This document shows positions 33,827 through 43,223 of a stretch of DNA of 64,000 nt, piece after piece (within the stretch, counting starts at the first letter, position 1; every line of letters begins with the position of its first letter). The DNA is from Thermoplasmatales archaeon (GTDB lineage: Archaea; Thermoplasmatota; Thermoplasmata; Thermoplasmatales; Thermoplasmataceae): NCBI GenBank assembly GCA_016806715.1, contig CP060531.1, forward strand, positions 124,001-188,000, in the 5' to 3' direction. The notes beneath the pieces are model-generated. The model did not search any database. It worked only from the letters and a program-made list of their open reading frames with translations, and was not told the origin of the DNA. The position numbers were made by a program, and so were the translations under genes.

Positions 33827-34290
33827 TAGCTCACCACCGTCATGTAACCACGCATAGTATAGTGGTATTCACCGCAGTATTCAACACATACGAAATAGTA
33901 TGACCCGGTGTGTGTTGGAGTAAACTGGATAACGTTTGTCTGGCCCGGGACGGCATATACCTGCAGCCCCATCTGCGGAATGAGTAGCGAATGTATCACT
34001 GCTGTCGATCCAGGGTCGGGTTCAGACGTAACGACCAGGGTATAGGTATGGTTTACCACTACGGTGAAAGCATCGTAAGTTGTGTTTCCACTGTAATTTG
34101 TGAATGACCAATCCCATTGTCTCCCTACAACATCTATCACATATGATCCTGATGGTATTTTTCCAGTATCAGCCTGTGCTATTTCAGCCGACTGGTTATC
34201 AACCAGCATTATATTCCAGGCCATGGATACTGCAAGGACGGCGATTACGCCTATTATCCACACAAATTCTACCTTTGTCTTTTTATTCAT
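33826..34290 (-). CDS. Heme-copper oxidase subunit II (CuA)
   Basis: 154 residues from ATG 34290, chosen because GGGAGGATT lies 5 bases upstream and the ATG overlaps the preceding TGA (ATGA). One N-terminal membrane helix (FVWIIGVIAVLAVSMAWNIM) precedes a cupredoxin domain with the CuA site: H in AVIHSLLIPQMG and CVEYCGEYHYTM (C-x3-C-x3-H-x2-M). It receives electrons from the blue copper protein and passes them to subunit I. The first ~50 residues are shorter than in A-type enzymes, as usual for the B family. Confidence 0.9.
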   Translation of the reverse strand: MNKKTKVEFVWIIGVIAVLAVSMAWNIMLVDNQSAEIAQADTGKIPSGSYVIDVVGRQWDWSFTNYSGNTTYDAFTVVVNHTYTLVVTSEPDPGSTAVIHSLLIPQMGLQVYAVPGQTNVIQFTPTHTGSYYFVCVEYCGEYHYTMRGYMTVVS

Positions 34291-34550
34291 CTGAAATCCT
34301 CCCAATCGTGTGAGCGGTCTGCCTTCTTGAAGACCGGATACAGCAGCAAAAGTATTGTGAAGGCACCGCTCGCTATCCCAGTAGCCATGTAGGGGGCAGC
34401 AATGGTTGCGGTCTGCGAACCAGGGTTACCACCAAAAAACGACGAAAAGGCATAAGCTAGCAAAAGATCACTGATTATCCCTATAACAACGGAAACGGCA
34501 AAGAAAATGAGAATTATAGACGCTTTCCCATCCATGAAATTGGAATACAC
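34287..34550 (-). CDS. Small two-helix membrane subunit of the oxidase cluster
   Basis: 87 residues with two membrane helices (IILIFFAVSVVIGIISDLLL and ATGIASGAFTILLLLYPVF) and a charged C-terminal tail (KKADRSHDWEDFR). First gene of the oxidase operon, coupled to coxII by ATGA. Probably a small accessory oxidase subunit; no sequence family was recognised. TATTTAAG-type sequence upstream near 34556-34565 suits a leaderless start. Confidence 0.6.
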   Translation of the reverse strand: MYSNFMDGKASIILIFFAVSVVIGIISDLLLAYAFSSFFGGNPGSQTATIAAPYMATGIASGAFTILLLLYPVFKKADRSHDWEDFR

Positions 34551-34772
34551 CCACTTTATTTAAGTTTTTTCGAATTGACTGATACAAGATCACTCGCGGA
34601 GACTGATTTTAACCGTATGCACATATAATAAACGTAGAATATAATCAAAATCAACGGCTCTGCAATATCAATATATTCTCGCTTTTACCTTATGATTGTT
34701 TCTCAACAAGTATGCGAAGTTTGCAAAGAGCTGTTCCAATTAATTTAATCTACTATAAATGACTCCTGATTT

Positions 34773-36755
34773 GTGCAGAACATCATTGCAGTCGTTTCTA
34801 CCGCAGCAATCATGACTGTTATTATTTCATACTTTATTGTTCATATAGCAGTAAATAAAGAGAAATTTTCTTTCAAGAACGTCGTTGTTGCTGTATTAAT
34901 ACTTACAATGATGGCAAGCATGCTCAATTCCCTGACTTTCCTGATCGACACACCTCCGGGATTCGTGAATACTATAATTGCAGTCAATTTCTCCATGGTT
35001 GCAATGACAGTAGCGATTATTTCCGTATTCTGGAATGCGGTTTTTGGCAAATACAGTGGGGTAACTTTTAAAATTTCCATTTTGTTTTCCCTATTACTGG
35101 TCTGGAATGAAGTTTCCATGGGTGTGCTCCTTTACTCGCTGGGGTACCCTGGATTCCTCAACAAGCTAGACGGAAATTTCCTGCAAAACATGGTCAGTTT
35201 ATTCGGGTTGAGCCTGAATTATTATCTTTTCATCATACCAATGCTTATGGAAATGATTTCCGTTGCACTACTGGTCAGGCACTCCAGATTTATAAACTCC
35301 ATTCTGCTCGCTATTTTTGCCATGTCCCTGTTTTCGCCGACAATGCTTGGAAATTCTATTTTTATCAGCATAGGATCAATACTCTCTGTAGGCGTAATGA
35401 TATTTTTTATGACACTATTTTACGAACTTCTTGCAAAACGGAGAACTTCGATTAAATCTGCAGAAATGAAAGCTCTTTCATGGCTTTTCCTGGTATTCCT
35501 GCTCATGATGGCTGGAGAGTTTTTAGGGAGCATGGGGTTCACACCATTCGGCCTGGGGTGGGTTGTGTATGGGATTGCGATGGTTGCCGCCATGCTCCTC
35601 TATTTAAATATGACATTCAATTATAATGATGCCGGTGAAAAGAGGGTAGGCTGGATAAAATATCCGGGGCGTATGTTCTGGATCCTTGCATCATCATTCA
35701 TATCAGAAATTCTAGCCGCTGGAGCGATAATAGCTCTTTTCTTCGTCACTCATACAGTAAACACGCCTCCACTGGTTGCGTTTTCAAACTATCTCGGTGG
35801 CGTAAATACTTTCACGCCACTATCTGAGTTCGTTGACGGTATTTACCTGATTGGAGCGATTGCTAACAATCCGATTTTTCTAATAATCATGGGTATCGAG
35901 ATGGGCACGCTGGTAATCATCAGAATTAGAAAAATATCGTGGAAGGAGAAAAGAGTAAATCTTTCACTTGCCCTTGTAGCTTTCGCCCTTTATACAATCA
36001 TCGGGCCAAATTTCGTGAATTCCGGTCTTTACGATCATCTTCCTTTATGGGCAAATGTCGGTGCATTATCGCCCTTATATCCATATTTTGTGATACCCCT
36101 TGTGGCAAGTTATGCCCTATACGCTATTCTTGCCCTGCTTTTCGGTCGAAGAAGTTACTGCAGCACCCTTTGCCCATCAGCGGTTATGTACGGGGGCACG
36201 CTGGGCCAGGAAATGATTAATTACAACTATGAGGCGAAGATAAGCCGGAACAACCTGGGAAGCAGGTTCAAGAAAGCACTGTTTCCCCTGATCTCCGGTT
36301 CGTGGGTATTACTTATCATAGTTTCAGTGGTATCATTCTACTATACACGGGGGGGTCCATCCCTGTCCATATATGGTATAGATGCGTCGGTATTCTTCTC
36401 ATACTTCACATGGAATTTCCTGTGGTATCTGTTCTTCATCTCAATCCCTTTTGTGGGAATGAGCCCATGCCGTAGATACGGTTGGTGCACAACCGGCACA
36501 TTTGTCGGTTTTTTTGGGAAAATAGGTCTATTCAAGCTTAAGGTAAACGACCCGCAGACCTGTATCACCTGCAAAACAAAGGATTGCGTGAAAGCATGTG
36601 AAGTAGGCCTCGCCGACCTTCCCGGGCAATTCATCTCAAAAGGCTTTTTCAAGAGCTCAAAATGCGTTGGGTCAGGTTCGTGCCTTCAGGCCTGCCCATA
36701 CAATAACATATTTTTCTATGACATCAGAAATTATTTAAAAGAGAAAATAAAGTGA
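34773..36755 (+). CDS. Polytopic membrane iron-sulfur protein (NapH/CcoG-like polyferredoxin)
   Basis: 660 residues from GTG 34773. About 14-16 membrane helices carry cytoplasmic cysteine clusters: YCSTLCPSAVMYGG, PCRRYGWC, TCITCKTKDCVKACEVG and KCVGSGSCLQACPYNN. The last two fit 4Fe-4S sites of 8Fe ferredoxins. NapH/CcoG-type proteins move electrons across or along the membrane, or reduce copper during oxidase assembly. It is divergent from the oxidase operon and may feed or mature it (inference). CTACTATAAATG upstream is the likely TATA region. Confidence 0.7.
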   Translation: MQNIIAVVSTAAIMTVIISYFIVHIAVNKEKFSFKNVVVAVLILTMMASMLNSLTFLIDTPPGFVNTIIAVNFSMVAMTVAIISVFWNAVFGKYSGVTFKISILFSLLLVWNEVSMGVLLYSLGYPGFLNKLDGNFLQNMVSLFGLSLNYYLFIIPMLMEMISVALLVRHSRFINSILLAIFAMSLFSPTMLGNSIFISIGSILSVGVMIFFMTLFYELLAKRRTSIKSAEMKALSWLFLVFLLMMAGEFLGSMGFTPFGLGWVVYGIAMVAAMLLYLNMTFNYNDAGEKRVGWIKYPGRMFWILASSFISEILAAGAIIALFFVTHTVNTPPLVAFSNYLGGVNTFTPLSEFVDGIYLIGAIANNPIFLIIMGIEMGTLVIIRIRKISWKEKRVNLSLALVAFALYTIIGPNFVNSGLYDHLPLWANVGALSPLYPYFVIPLVASYALYAILALLFGRRSYCSTLCPSAVMYGGTLGQEMINYNYEAKISRNNLGSRFKKALFPLISGSWVLLIIVSVVSFYYTRGGPSLSIYGIDASVFFSYFTWNFLWYLFFISIPFVGMSPCRRYGWCTTGTFVGFFGKIGLFKLKVNDPQTCITCKTKDCVKACEVGLADLPGQFISKGFFKSSKCVGSGSCLQACPYNNIFFYDIRNYLKEKIK

Positions 36756-36760
36756 ACGGT

Positions 36761-37918
36761 TCAGTCCATGTCTCTTGTTGCCACCTTCAATTTCTCTTTC
36801 CTTTTAGGTTGATCAATGTCCTCAAAGTTTCCCTGCATTTTTTCGAGAATCTTGGGGAGGGTTGTGTATTCCATGTCCTCATCTGGGAGCCGGTGAGGCT
36901 CGAATGGCCCCATCCTTCTCATATAGTCAACAATGTTTATTGCAGTTTTTCTGGCTCCGTCGAATGCAAGATCGTCGAACATGTCAACCGGACCAGCCAG
37001 ATGACCATCCTTGAGTACAAATCCCAGCGCGACTACCCTGGGAGGACCGTCAAATCTCGTCATTTTTGCGTCTTTCATTCCAACCGGCATCAGTGGGCCA
37101 TTGAATGAGCCTCTCATCCAGCCGGACACCAGGAACGGATATGAAAATGCCTCGAGCGATTCCCCGGCAGCAGGCAAGCCGGATTGCAGCCTGACTATTC
37201 CGGCAGGATCATCCTTCCCAACATACTCGCCAGCAATGAACGAGAGCTTGTCCGTGGAAATAACGGCAACGTTCTCATCTGGAAGTTTTTCGTGAGACGG
37301 TTTCGTATAAACCCTCTTTATGACATACTTGCTCTTTGATCCAATCATTGCAAGCAGATCATACACATCCTCCGGGGTTGAAAGGAAAAGACGCTTTGCC
37401 CTCATTATGTCCCATACTTCAAACGTGAAGCCTTCGTGCATGTTAGGATCAATGACCAGTCCCGGGGTGTTGAACGGGTCTGCAAACATTTTGTAAATCG
37501 GGAAGTTGAAAGCTCCCGGCTCTGTCTTGTCCATCATGTATACAATAAAAGGTTCGGATTTCCTGGGTGTGATCTCCATTTCTGCGACACCGGGGCCCAT
37601 TCCTTTAATGTTGCCGGAAAATGCATCCTTCAAGAGGTCCTGTCCTGCACCATACAGACCAACCTGTTTTGCAACTGCCGTACCGGCCTTGAAAGCCTCC
37701 CACGCAATGCCGTGAACCTGTGAGTTATCTATGCCGAGAGTGTGTATCATTGTAATTTGTATATCATCCCCAACATGGGAAATCCTGTAGTCTGAGAGTA
37801 TACCCTTACTGTGATCCTTTACATAATTCTCAACTGTTTCCACTACCGGTCCGTAGACGCTGGAATGTCCGGGCAAGCTTCCTATATCCGCCTTGATGTG
37901 AGAAATTGTCGTTTTCAT
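36761..37918 (-). CDS. fbp: Fructose-1,6-bisphosphate aldolase/phosphatase
   Basis: 385 residues of the archaeal bifunctional FBP enzyme. It condenses triose phosphates and dephosphorylates FBP to fructose-6-P, making gluconeogenesis one-way. Seen: N-terminal ISHIKADIGSLPGHSSVY, metal site VGDDIQITMIH, GAGQDLLKDAFSGN, PGAFNFPIYKMFADPFN, the catalytic Lys/Tyr region SGWMRGSFNGPLMPV and FDGPPRVVALGF. Normal length. Divergent from the M50 protease gene across 118 bases with AT-rich promoter sequence. Confidence 0.95.
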   Translation of the reverse strand: MKTTISHIKADIGSLPGHSSVYGPVVETVENYVKDHSKGILSDYRISHVGDDIQITMIHTLGIDNSQVHGIAWEAFKAGTAVAKQVGLYGAGQDLLKDAFSGNIKGMGPGVAEMEITPRKSEPFIVYMMDKTEPGAFNFPIYKMFADPFNTPGLVIDPNMHEGFTFEVWDIMRAKRLFLSTPEDVYDLLAMIGSKSKYVIKRVYTKPSHEKLPDENVAVISTDKLSFIAGEYVGKDDPAGIVRLQSGLPAAGESLEAFSYPFLVSGWMRGSFNGPLMPVGMKDAKMTRFDGPPRVVALGFVLKDGHLAGPVDMFDDLAFDGARKTAINIVDYMRRMGPFEPHRLPDEDMEYTTLPKILEKMQGNFEDIDQPKRKEKLKVATRDMD

Positions 37919-38036
37919 TATATCAATTAAATATGGAAATGTCTGTTAAAAACTTTACCTATACATTTCAAATACAAACTTTCAACTTTTGCACTGTTCC
38001 CAAAACCTATAATAGTATTGTTTAAATGAACTTGAA

Positions 38037-39602
38037 ATGATTTCCGGGATCGAGATCGCAATTTTCCTTATATTTGCATGGATAGTGATTATCCTCTATC
38101 TCAGGGATAGAATAGGGAAAACAAAGCATTTTTCGACCCTTGGCCCGGCACTGATGATAAAGACCACAAGAAACAGGGGGATTCTTGACAGGGTTTCAAG
38201 GAGGTTCCCAGGAATTATTTTTGGTAAAATATCTGTCGTGCTTTCCTTTGTTACGCTTATTTTTGCACTGTTCTTTATTGTTTATGAGACGATTCTTATC
38301 TCTTCTGTGAGGATAGTTTCTGCTCCCTCTCCTGCCCTTTATCTTGCTCTTCCAGGCATTAATCCTGCGATACCAATAGTGTATGGTGGAATCGCACTGA
38401 TTGTATCCGTTGTGGTGCACGAGTTCATGCATGGTGTAGTTGCCAGGAGGCAGAAAATGAAGGTCAATTCAGTCGGCGCCCTTGTTTTCATAGTCCCTCT
38501 TGGTGCCTTCGTTGAGCCGGACGAACAGGAGATGATAAATGCTGACCCTGTGGTGAGGAGACGAATTGTTGCAGCAGGACCTGGAATCAATATATTCATA
38601 GCAATAGCCTGTATACTCATTCTGCTCTTTCTCCTCATGCCCTCCGTGCATGTCACCAGCGACGGAATGTACATTGAACAGGTATCCCCTATCAATATTG
38701 TGCAGAATTCTCACATTCCAACGGGAAGCTTGCTGACTTCATACGGCAACTACACCGGCAACTCTGTCAACAACCTTGCTACATCATCTACGATAACTCC
38801 CGGAACGCTGCAGAATGCAACATATATCTACAACGGTCAAACTGGGAGTTTGCGAATGATGGCAGGAGTTGACATAGTCGCAACTATACCCGGTTATCCT
38901 GCTGCAAACTATTCTGAACTGACTGGATCTGTAGTACTTAGAATTAACAATGAGTCTATACGCAATGAGAATGCGCTTTCCGCTGCGCTTGACAACATAA
39001 CTCCGGGCAACAAGGTTGCTCTCTCAGTTATGTATTTCAACAAGACTACAAATACTGACGTAACCGGGACATTCAACATGACCACTGTCACCAAGTATTC
39101 ATACTACCAGAGCTACGATCCCTCAGCAAACAGCAATTCATACAAAAACCAGGGTTTTGTGGGTATTGAAACAACCTACCTTGGGATATCAGGAGCACCA
39201 ATCAAACAGGTTGCTCCAGCAATATTTGGCGGGACCATCTTGACTGGCGGCCTCACAGGATTCGTATATGCCATCGCGCTTCCCTTCCTAGGTCTATCCC
39301 CGGTTCCACAATATCTACAGTCACTGTTTGTTACGCCATTTATGCCAGCGTTATTCTGGGGCACCGTAAACATGATTTACTGGTTTTTCTGGATAAATTT
39401 CCTCCTTGGGCTCTCAAACATACTTCCAATTTCAGTATTTGACGGAAGCCAATTCCTCAGGGATACACTTACAATATGGGGAAGAAGGAAGAGGCTAAGT
39501 TTTCTCAGGAATGAGCGGAATGTCAGGATGATAATCAATACTTTAGGGTTCCTCATTGTAATGATCCTGATCTACGAGATCATCCTGCCATACATCAGGT
39601 AA
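38037..39602 (+). CDS. Site-2 protease family membrane metalloprotease (M50)
   Basis: 521 residues. Zinc site H128-E-F-M-H132 in a membrane helix and the second motif NILPISVFDGSQFLRD (N-x2-P-x4-DG) near the C terminus; a PDZ-like extracellular domain lies between (residues ~220-380). Cuts membrane-bound substrates within the bilayer, usually for regulated signalling. ATG 38037. Single gene. Confidence 0.88.
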   Translation: MISGIEIAIFLIFAWIVIILYLRDRIGKTKHFSTLGPALMIKTTRNRGILDRVSRRFPGIIFGKISVVLSFVTLIFALFFIVYETILISSVRIVSAPSPALYLALPGINPAIPIVYGGIALIVSVVVHEFMHGVVARRQKMKVNSVGALVFIVPLGAFVEPDEQEMINADPVVRRRIVAAGPGINIFIAIACILILLFLLMPSVHVTSDGMYIEQVSPINIVQNSHIPTGSLLTSYGNYTGNSVNNLATSSTITPGTLQNATYIYNGQTGSLRMMAGVDIVATIPGYPAANYSELTGSVVLRINNESIRNENALSAALDNITPGNKVALSVMYFNKTTNTDVTGTFNMTTVTKYSYYQSYDPSANSNSYKNQGFVGIETTYLGISGAPIKQVAPAIFGGTILTGGLTGFVYAIALPFLGLSPVPQYLQSLFVTPFMPALFWGTVNMIYWFFWINFLLGLSNILPISVFDGSQFLRDTLTIWGRRKRLSFLRNERNVRMIINTLGFLIVMILIYEIILPYIR

Positions 39603-39800
39603 CTCTCTAACCAATTTTTTTTCACAAAAATGGTTTGATAACTAGTTGCTGGCATTTTCTCCTAGAGCATCGGGCTTCTCCCATCCTATGTTACATCGCA
39701 GAACAACCAGAATTGTGATAAATATGGATTTGGAACCCAAGGGTAGTCAAATGCGACATTAACAGGTACCCTTTTAAGGCGAATTTGCAAGGTGAACAGT
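39603..39800. other. Spacer between M50 gene and structured RNA
   Basis: No gene visible. A T-rich patch at 39617-39624 just after the protease stop may terminate it. A TATA-like CTTTTAAGG at 39771-39779 lies ~25 bases upstream of the RNA candidate. No protein frame or repeat was recognised. Confidence 0.35.
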
Positions 39801-39889
39801 GGGTTATGGAGCTAACCGTGAGGTTAAAAAGCCATAAGACCTGACGGGAAAGCTGAACATGCCAGCTACTCGAAATAGTCAGAGTCAGG
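39801..39889 (+). ncRNA. Candidate structured non-coding RNA with GNRA tetraloop
   Basis: Helix 1 pairs TTATGG (39804-39809) with CCATAA (39832-39837) and encloses TAACC-GTGA-GGTTA (39813-39826), a 5-bp stem capped by a GTGA (GNRA) loop. Helix 2 pairs CCTGAC (39840-39845) with GTCAGG (39884-39889) and contains AGCTG/CAGCT (39851-39855 with 39863-39867). A TATA-like box lies ~25 bases upstream and T6 at 39918-39923 could terminate. It is not a tRNA, RNase P or SRP RNA by eye. It might instead be a leader of the MscL gene, but that gene has its own TATA box. Confidence 0.5.
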
Positions 39890-39917
39890 AATTATTGCTT
39901 GAATAATAATGAAATAG

Positions 39918-39923
39918 TTTTTT
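39918..39923 (+). terminator. T-run after the RNA candidate
   Basis: TTTTTT, 28 bases after the last helix of the RNA candidate and ahead of the MscL promoter. Archaeal termination at oligo-T is well known; use here is inferred. Confidence 0.3.
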
Positions 39924-39963
39924 AAGCATCCTAATTTAAATCTCGGTTAGAGATATATAAATC

Positions 39964-40335
39964 ATGACTGATGATAATGCCGTACTGGAGGAACTTAAAA
40001 AAATAACTGCCCTTCTGACACCAAAACCGCCCCTGCCTGCAGAGCACAAGAATTTCTTGGGGCAGTTCAAAGACTTCTTCTCGCAGTACAAGGTTATGGG
40101 TATGGCAGTAGCTTTTATCCTTGGTCTTTATCTTGGAACGCTCGTACAGGCCCTGGTAACGGATCTACTAATGCCGATTATTCAGTTTGCGACTCCTCCC
40201 GGGGTCGTATGGCAGGATATTTCATTTGGTCCTTTCCTTGTTGGCCAGTTCATGGGAGCTCTTGTTACTTTTCTCCTGGTGGTTCTTGTTGTTTTCCTGA
40301 TCGTCAAGGTCTCAGAAAAAGCAAAAATCAAGTAA
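39964..40335 (+). CDS. mscL: MscL-family mechanosensitive channel
   Basis: 123 residues. Two membrane helices: YKVMGMAVAFILGLYLGTLV (with the preceding FLGQFKDFFSQ amphipathic N-terminal part) and GALVTFLLVVLVVFLIVKVS, separated by a short loop and DLLMPII, the arrangement of MscL, an emergency osmotic release channel. The ~35-residue N-terminal extension before the channel is longer than in bacteria. ATG 39964 with TTTAAATC ~25 bases upstream suggests a leaderless mRNA. Confidence 0.75.
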   Translation: MTDDNAVLEELKKITALLTPKPPLPAEHKNFLGQFKDFFSQYKVMGMAVAFILGLYLGTLVQALVTDLLMPIIQFATPPGVVWQDISFGPFLVGQFMGALVTFLLVVLVVFLIVKVSEKAKIK

Positions 40336-40857
40336 CCCGCTTCTTTTGAATGTGCATTTAACGCGTTAAAAGACTACGCACCAAGGGAATGTCAGGACAG
40401 ATTATATTTAGTTATTATTCAACTAACGAGAGTGTGACGCATTCATGTACAGGGCGCTGCATCTCAAATGCGTCGTAAACAAAATTATTATCAGAACATG
40501 CTTGATTAAATCATATCGCCGTATAAGACAGATCTGTCCTCTGTCATAAGTTAATACAAACGTGTTTGCCAAACACTGCATCACCAATTTCTCATCATAT
40601 TGTCAGTTAAAATTATGGTATTCACAGCTATATCTCCCGTCTTTCAACTTGAATGTAAAGGACAATGGGCGTTTCAATATTCGGGTGAGTTATCAATGTT
40701 AGGCTTGAATATGCTACATGCTAGACTGAAGCCCATTACTTTCCTATCTTGCATAAGAGTTAAAGCTCTCTAGGAACCAATAAAAAAATCCTTATACAGT
40801 TTCACAATTGTCGTTCGCTACATTTATTGTGGAGATAGTAATAACGGGTCGAAAGAA
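40336..40857. other. 522-base non-coding stretch with inverted repeats
   Basis: No protein gene. TATA-like ATTATATTTA (40401-40410) is followed at 40436-40474 by an 8-bp inverted repeat GACGCATT...AATGCGTC, and a perfect palindrome GACAGATCTGTC sits at 40527-40538. These could belong to an RNA of ~100 nt starting near 40433. The remainder (40560-40800) shows nothing recognised. ACATTTATTG near 40820-40830 is the probable promoter of the eL40 gene. Confidence 0.35.
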
Positions 40858-41007
40858 ATGGCGTTTCCTGAAGCGGTTGAGAGAAGACTTAACAAGAAAA
40901 TATGCATGAGATGCAATGCAAGAAATTCACCAAGAGCGTTAAAATGCAGAAAGTGTGGTTACACTGGTTTGAGGATGAAAGCGAAGGAGAGGAGAGGTGG
41001 ACAGTGA
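40858..41007 (+). CDS. rpl40e: Ribosomal protein eL40 (L40e)
   Basis: 49 residues, a complete archaeal L40e: [20 protein letters not shown], then [20 protein letters not shown] and the tail ERRGGQ. The zinc finger is C-x2-C ... C-x2-C. Length is normal. Its end overlaps the GTG start of purQ by 11 bases, so the two genes are coupled. Confidence 0.93.
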   Translation: MAFPEAVERRLNKKICMRCNARNSPRALKCRKCGYTGLRMKAKERRGGQ

Positions 41008-41806
41008 GTCCATTTTGCCGGAATTAGATTCACCTAGAATTGCCGTCCTTAGAATGGAGGGCACTAACAACGAGGAAGAAGCTTTCCAGTCTTTTCGGAG
41101 GAGTGGAGCATCCCCGGAATTCGTTCACATTAACGAGATTACGCGAGGGCATGTTGATTTAGAGAATTTTTCAACAATATTCATCCCGGGAGGATTTTCG
41201 GCCGGGGATTATGTGAGAGCCGGCGCTATATTTGCAGCCAGGCTGAGATTTTCCGCCATGGATAAGCTTTTAAGGTTCATACAAAGCGAAAAACCCGTTA
41301 TAGGGGTCTGTAACGGATTCCAGGTTCTAGCTGAACTCGGTCTCATTCCAGACATCGACGGGAAGCGAGAGCGGGTAGTGACACTTGCGCAGAATGCTTC
41401 CAGCAGATTTGAATGCAGATATGTATACATGAAGATGACGTCGAAAAATGCAATTTTTAATACTAGGTTCTCCAATGGAAAGCCCAGGCAGGTACCTGTC
41501 GCTCATGCAGAGGGCAGGGTAATGGCTGCTAACCGGAAGCTGATGGAACAGATCGATGAAAACGGGCAGATCCTGTTCCGCTATTCAAATCCAGAGGGTA
41601 CAGGCTGTGGCTATCCATGGAATCCAAACGGTTCGGACCTGGATATAGCCGCAATAACGAACCCGGCAGGTAATGTAATAGGACTTATGCCACATCCAGA
41701 GAGAGTATACTATAATTTTCAAATGATGGGGAATGAAAAGAGTAACAGCAACGGAACCGGGAAGGATTTCTTTGATTCTATTGTCGACTTTATAAGGAAA
41801 AAATAG
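40997..41806 (+). CDS. purQ: Phosphoribosylformylglycinamidine synthase, glutaminase subunit
   Basis: 269 residues. Class I glutamine amidotransferase with nucleophile C in [18 protein letters not shown] and the His-Glu pair in GLMPHPERV. Supplies ammonia to PurL in purine synthesis. The N terminus is ~10 residues longer than usual and has GTNNEEEAF in place of the common GTNCD. GTG 40997 is preceded by GGAGAGGAGAG inside eL40. No PurS or PurL lies next to it. Confidence 0.9.
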   Translation: MDSESILPELDSPRIAVLRMEGTNNEEEAFQSFRRSGASPEFVHINEITRGHVDLENFSTIFIPGGFSAGDYVRAGAIFAARLRFSAMDKLLRFIQSEKPVIGVCNGFQVLAELGLIPDIDGKRERVVTLAQNASSRFECRYVYMKMTSKNAIFNTRFSNGKPRQVPVAHAEGRVMAANRKLMEQIDENGQILFRYSNPEGTGCGYPWNPNGSDLDIAAITNPAGNVIGLMPHPERVYYNFQMMGNEKSNSNGTGKDFFDSIVDFIRKK

Positions 41807-41815
41807 AGGGACCGC

Positions 41816-42349
41816 TTACTTTAGCATATGCGTTTTCATGAATTCAGAAGTCCTGTCCTTGAAAACTTCAAGGGTTGAATCATTGACCAGCATGTAATCG
41901 GCCAGGACTATCAGATTTCCGAGCCCCCAGGACAGCTCACGGTTATCCCGGTCGAGAAGCTCTTCTTCGGACTTAACGTCATCTGGGCGGTTTCGCTTCA
42001 TTATCCTGCTTAGGCGATCTTTCCGGTTCGCGAAGATTGCAACAACAGACAGTGTCGAGAACCTCTTCTGAAAATACTCAAGTTCCTCATAGTTTCTCAG
42101 CCCGTCTATGATTGTATTCTCGTTGTCTTCGACATATAAGCATGTCCGCTGGGCCCATATGTGCATTCCATGCTTTTCCCTTTCCCGTGATGCAAATGCA
42201 CCAACTTCGTGATCTCTTAACTCTATACCGTTCTCAACAGCATATTTCCTTACCGTGTTTCCCATGTGAAAATCCTTGAAACCTAAGTTATTGGCTACAT
42301 GGATGAATTCATCCTTTCCTGCCCCAGGCATTCCCGTTACCAAAATCAT
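41816..42349 (-). CDS. UPF0200-family P-loop nucleotide kinase-like protein
   Basis: 177 residues from ATG 42349, four bases after the upstream TGA and preceded by GTGAT; an in-frame TTG at 42364 lies inside the previous gene. MILVTGMPGAGKDEFIHVAN is the Walker A start, IIDGLRNYEEL the lid/Walker B-like part and RKDRLSRIMKRNRPDD the arginine-rich segment of UPF0200/dephospho-CoA-kinase-like proteins. Substrate not established. Confidence 0.75.
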   Translation of the reverse strand: MILVTGMPGAGKDEFIHVANNLGFKDFHMGNTVRKYAVENGIELRDHEVGAFASREREKHGMHIWAQRTCLYVEDNENTIIDGLRNYEELEYFQKRFSTLSVVAIFANRKDRLSRIMKRNRPDDVKSEEELLDRDNRELSWGLGNLIVLADYMLVNDSTLEVFKDRTSEFMKTHMLK

Positions 42350-42353
42350 AAAA

Positions 42354-42665
42354 TCACTGCCCAAACATGAAGCCCATTCCGCCTTCCGCCTTGTCTTCTT
42401 CTGCCTTAATTTGCTTGTATATTACTTCTGGAGTTTTAATTTCCACAAGCCCTTCCAATTTCATCTCTGCTATTCTTGAAAAAATCTCAGCTGACCCCTC
42501 TATTAGGACATAAAGATCTTCACCTGTTCCGCCATAATTTTCCGAGTCTTTGTATATTATAGTCTGTCTTCCGACAATGTCATCAGCAAGAAGAGTGTCA
42601 AGAGTCTTCCGCTTTTCCTTCTTAAGTGAATATACCTTGTACATCTCAGGGAGTAATACCAACAT
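42354..42665 (-). CDS. Hypothetical protein upstream of the UPF0200 kinase
   Basis: 103 residues: LVLLPEMYKVYSLKKEKRKT, TLLADDIVGRQTIIYKDSEN, DLYVLIEGSAEIFSRIAEMK and a Gly/Met-rich tail (GGMGFMFGQ). No recognised family. Two-gene operon with the kinase. AT-rich sequence at 42670-42700 suits a promoter. Confidence 0.5.
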   Translation of the reverse strand: MLVLLPEMYKVYSLKKEKRKTLDTLLADDIVGRQTIIYKDSENYGGTGEDLYVLIEGSAEIFSRIAEMKLEGLVEIKTPEVIYKQIKAEEDKAEGGMGFMFGQ

Positions 42666-43223
42666 TTAATTAAAATATTGCAAATTTTGTACATTATAAA
42701 TGTAAAAGGCAGGCATACGGCGTTAATTCCTAGGGGTCAGAAACTACCTTCAGGGACAGAGAATTGAAGTGAGTCAGGCAGACTAAATATGAAACCATTA
42801 AGCATAAGTTCCTGTTCAGGTCTTAGAGATTGTCTTTGTTTCCAGATTAAAAGCAGAAATTTCCAATAGGATTGCATTCAGGGTCCTGTACCTTCGCCAG
42901 AAATCATTATTTCGACCCGTGAACACGACATGTCCCGAAAAAGAGCTAAGTTACCGTGATAAACTGTCTCTTCTGCTATCTTCGGGATTATGTCACGGGC
43001 TGTGGGATTTAACAGCATTAATCTGTCACGTTCGGATGTGGTTTCCAACAGGCAGCGTGAAATTAATCCCGGTAGGATGTGGGACGGCAGGATTTCTGGC
43101 ACGCGGAGGCAGCAGATGCCACCCGTTTTAACTACGAGTATATCTTCTGGAGGATGATAGGTGAACGGGCACTCTGCAATATTTTCAGTTTCCCTTTGAG
43201 GTAGCTAAGAAAGATATTAGAAT
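42666..43223. other. 558-base stretch, no convincing gene
   Basis: A minus-strand frame at 42878-43102 (74 residues, RDRLMLLNPTARDIIPKIAE in the middle) reads fairly like protein but has no Shine-Dalgarno, promoter or recognised family, and its 5' part has rare codons. It could be a decayed gene. AT-rich 42668-42705 is the kinase operon promoter. Nothing else was recognised. Confidence 0.3.

Noticed and set aside
42878-43102. 74-residue minus-strand frame
   Set aside because: No promoter, ribosome site or family; kept only as a remark on the gap.
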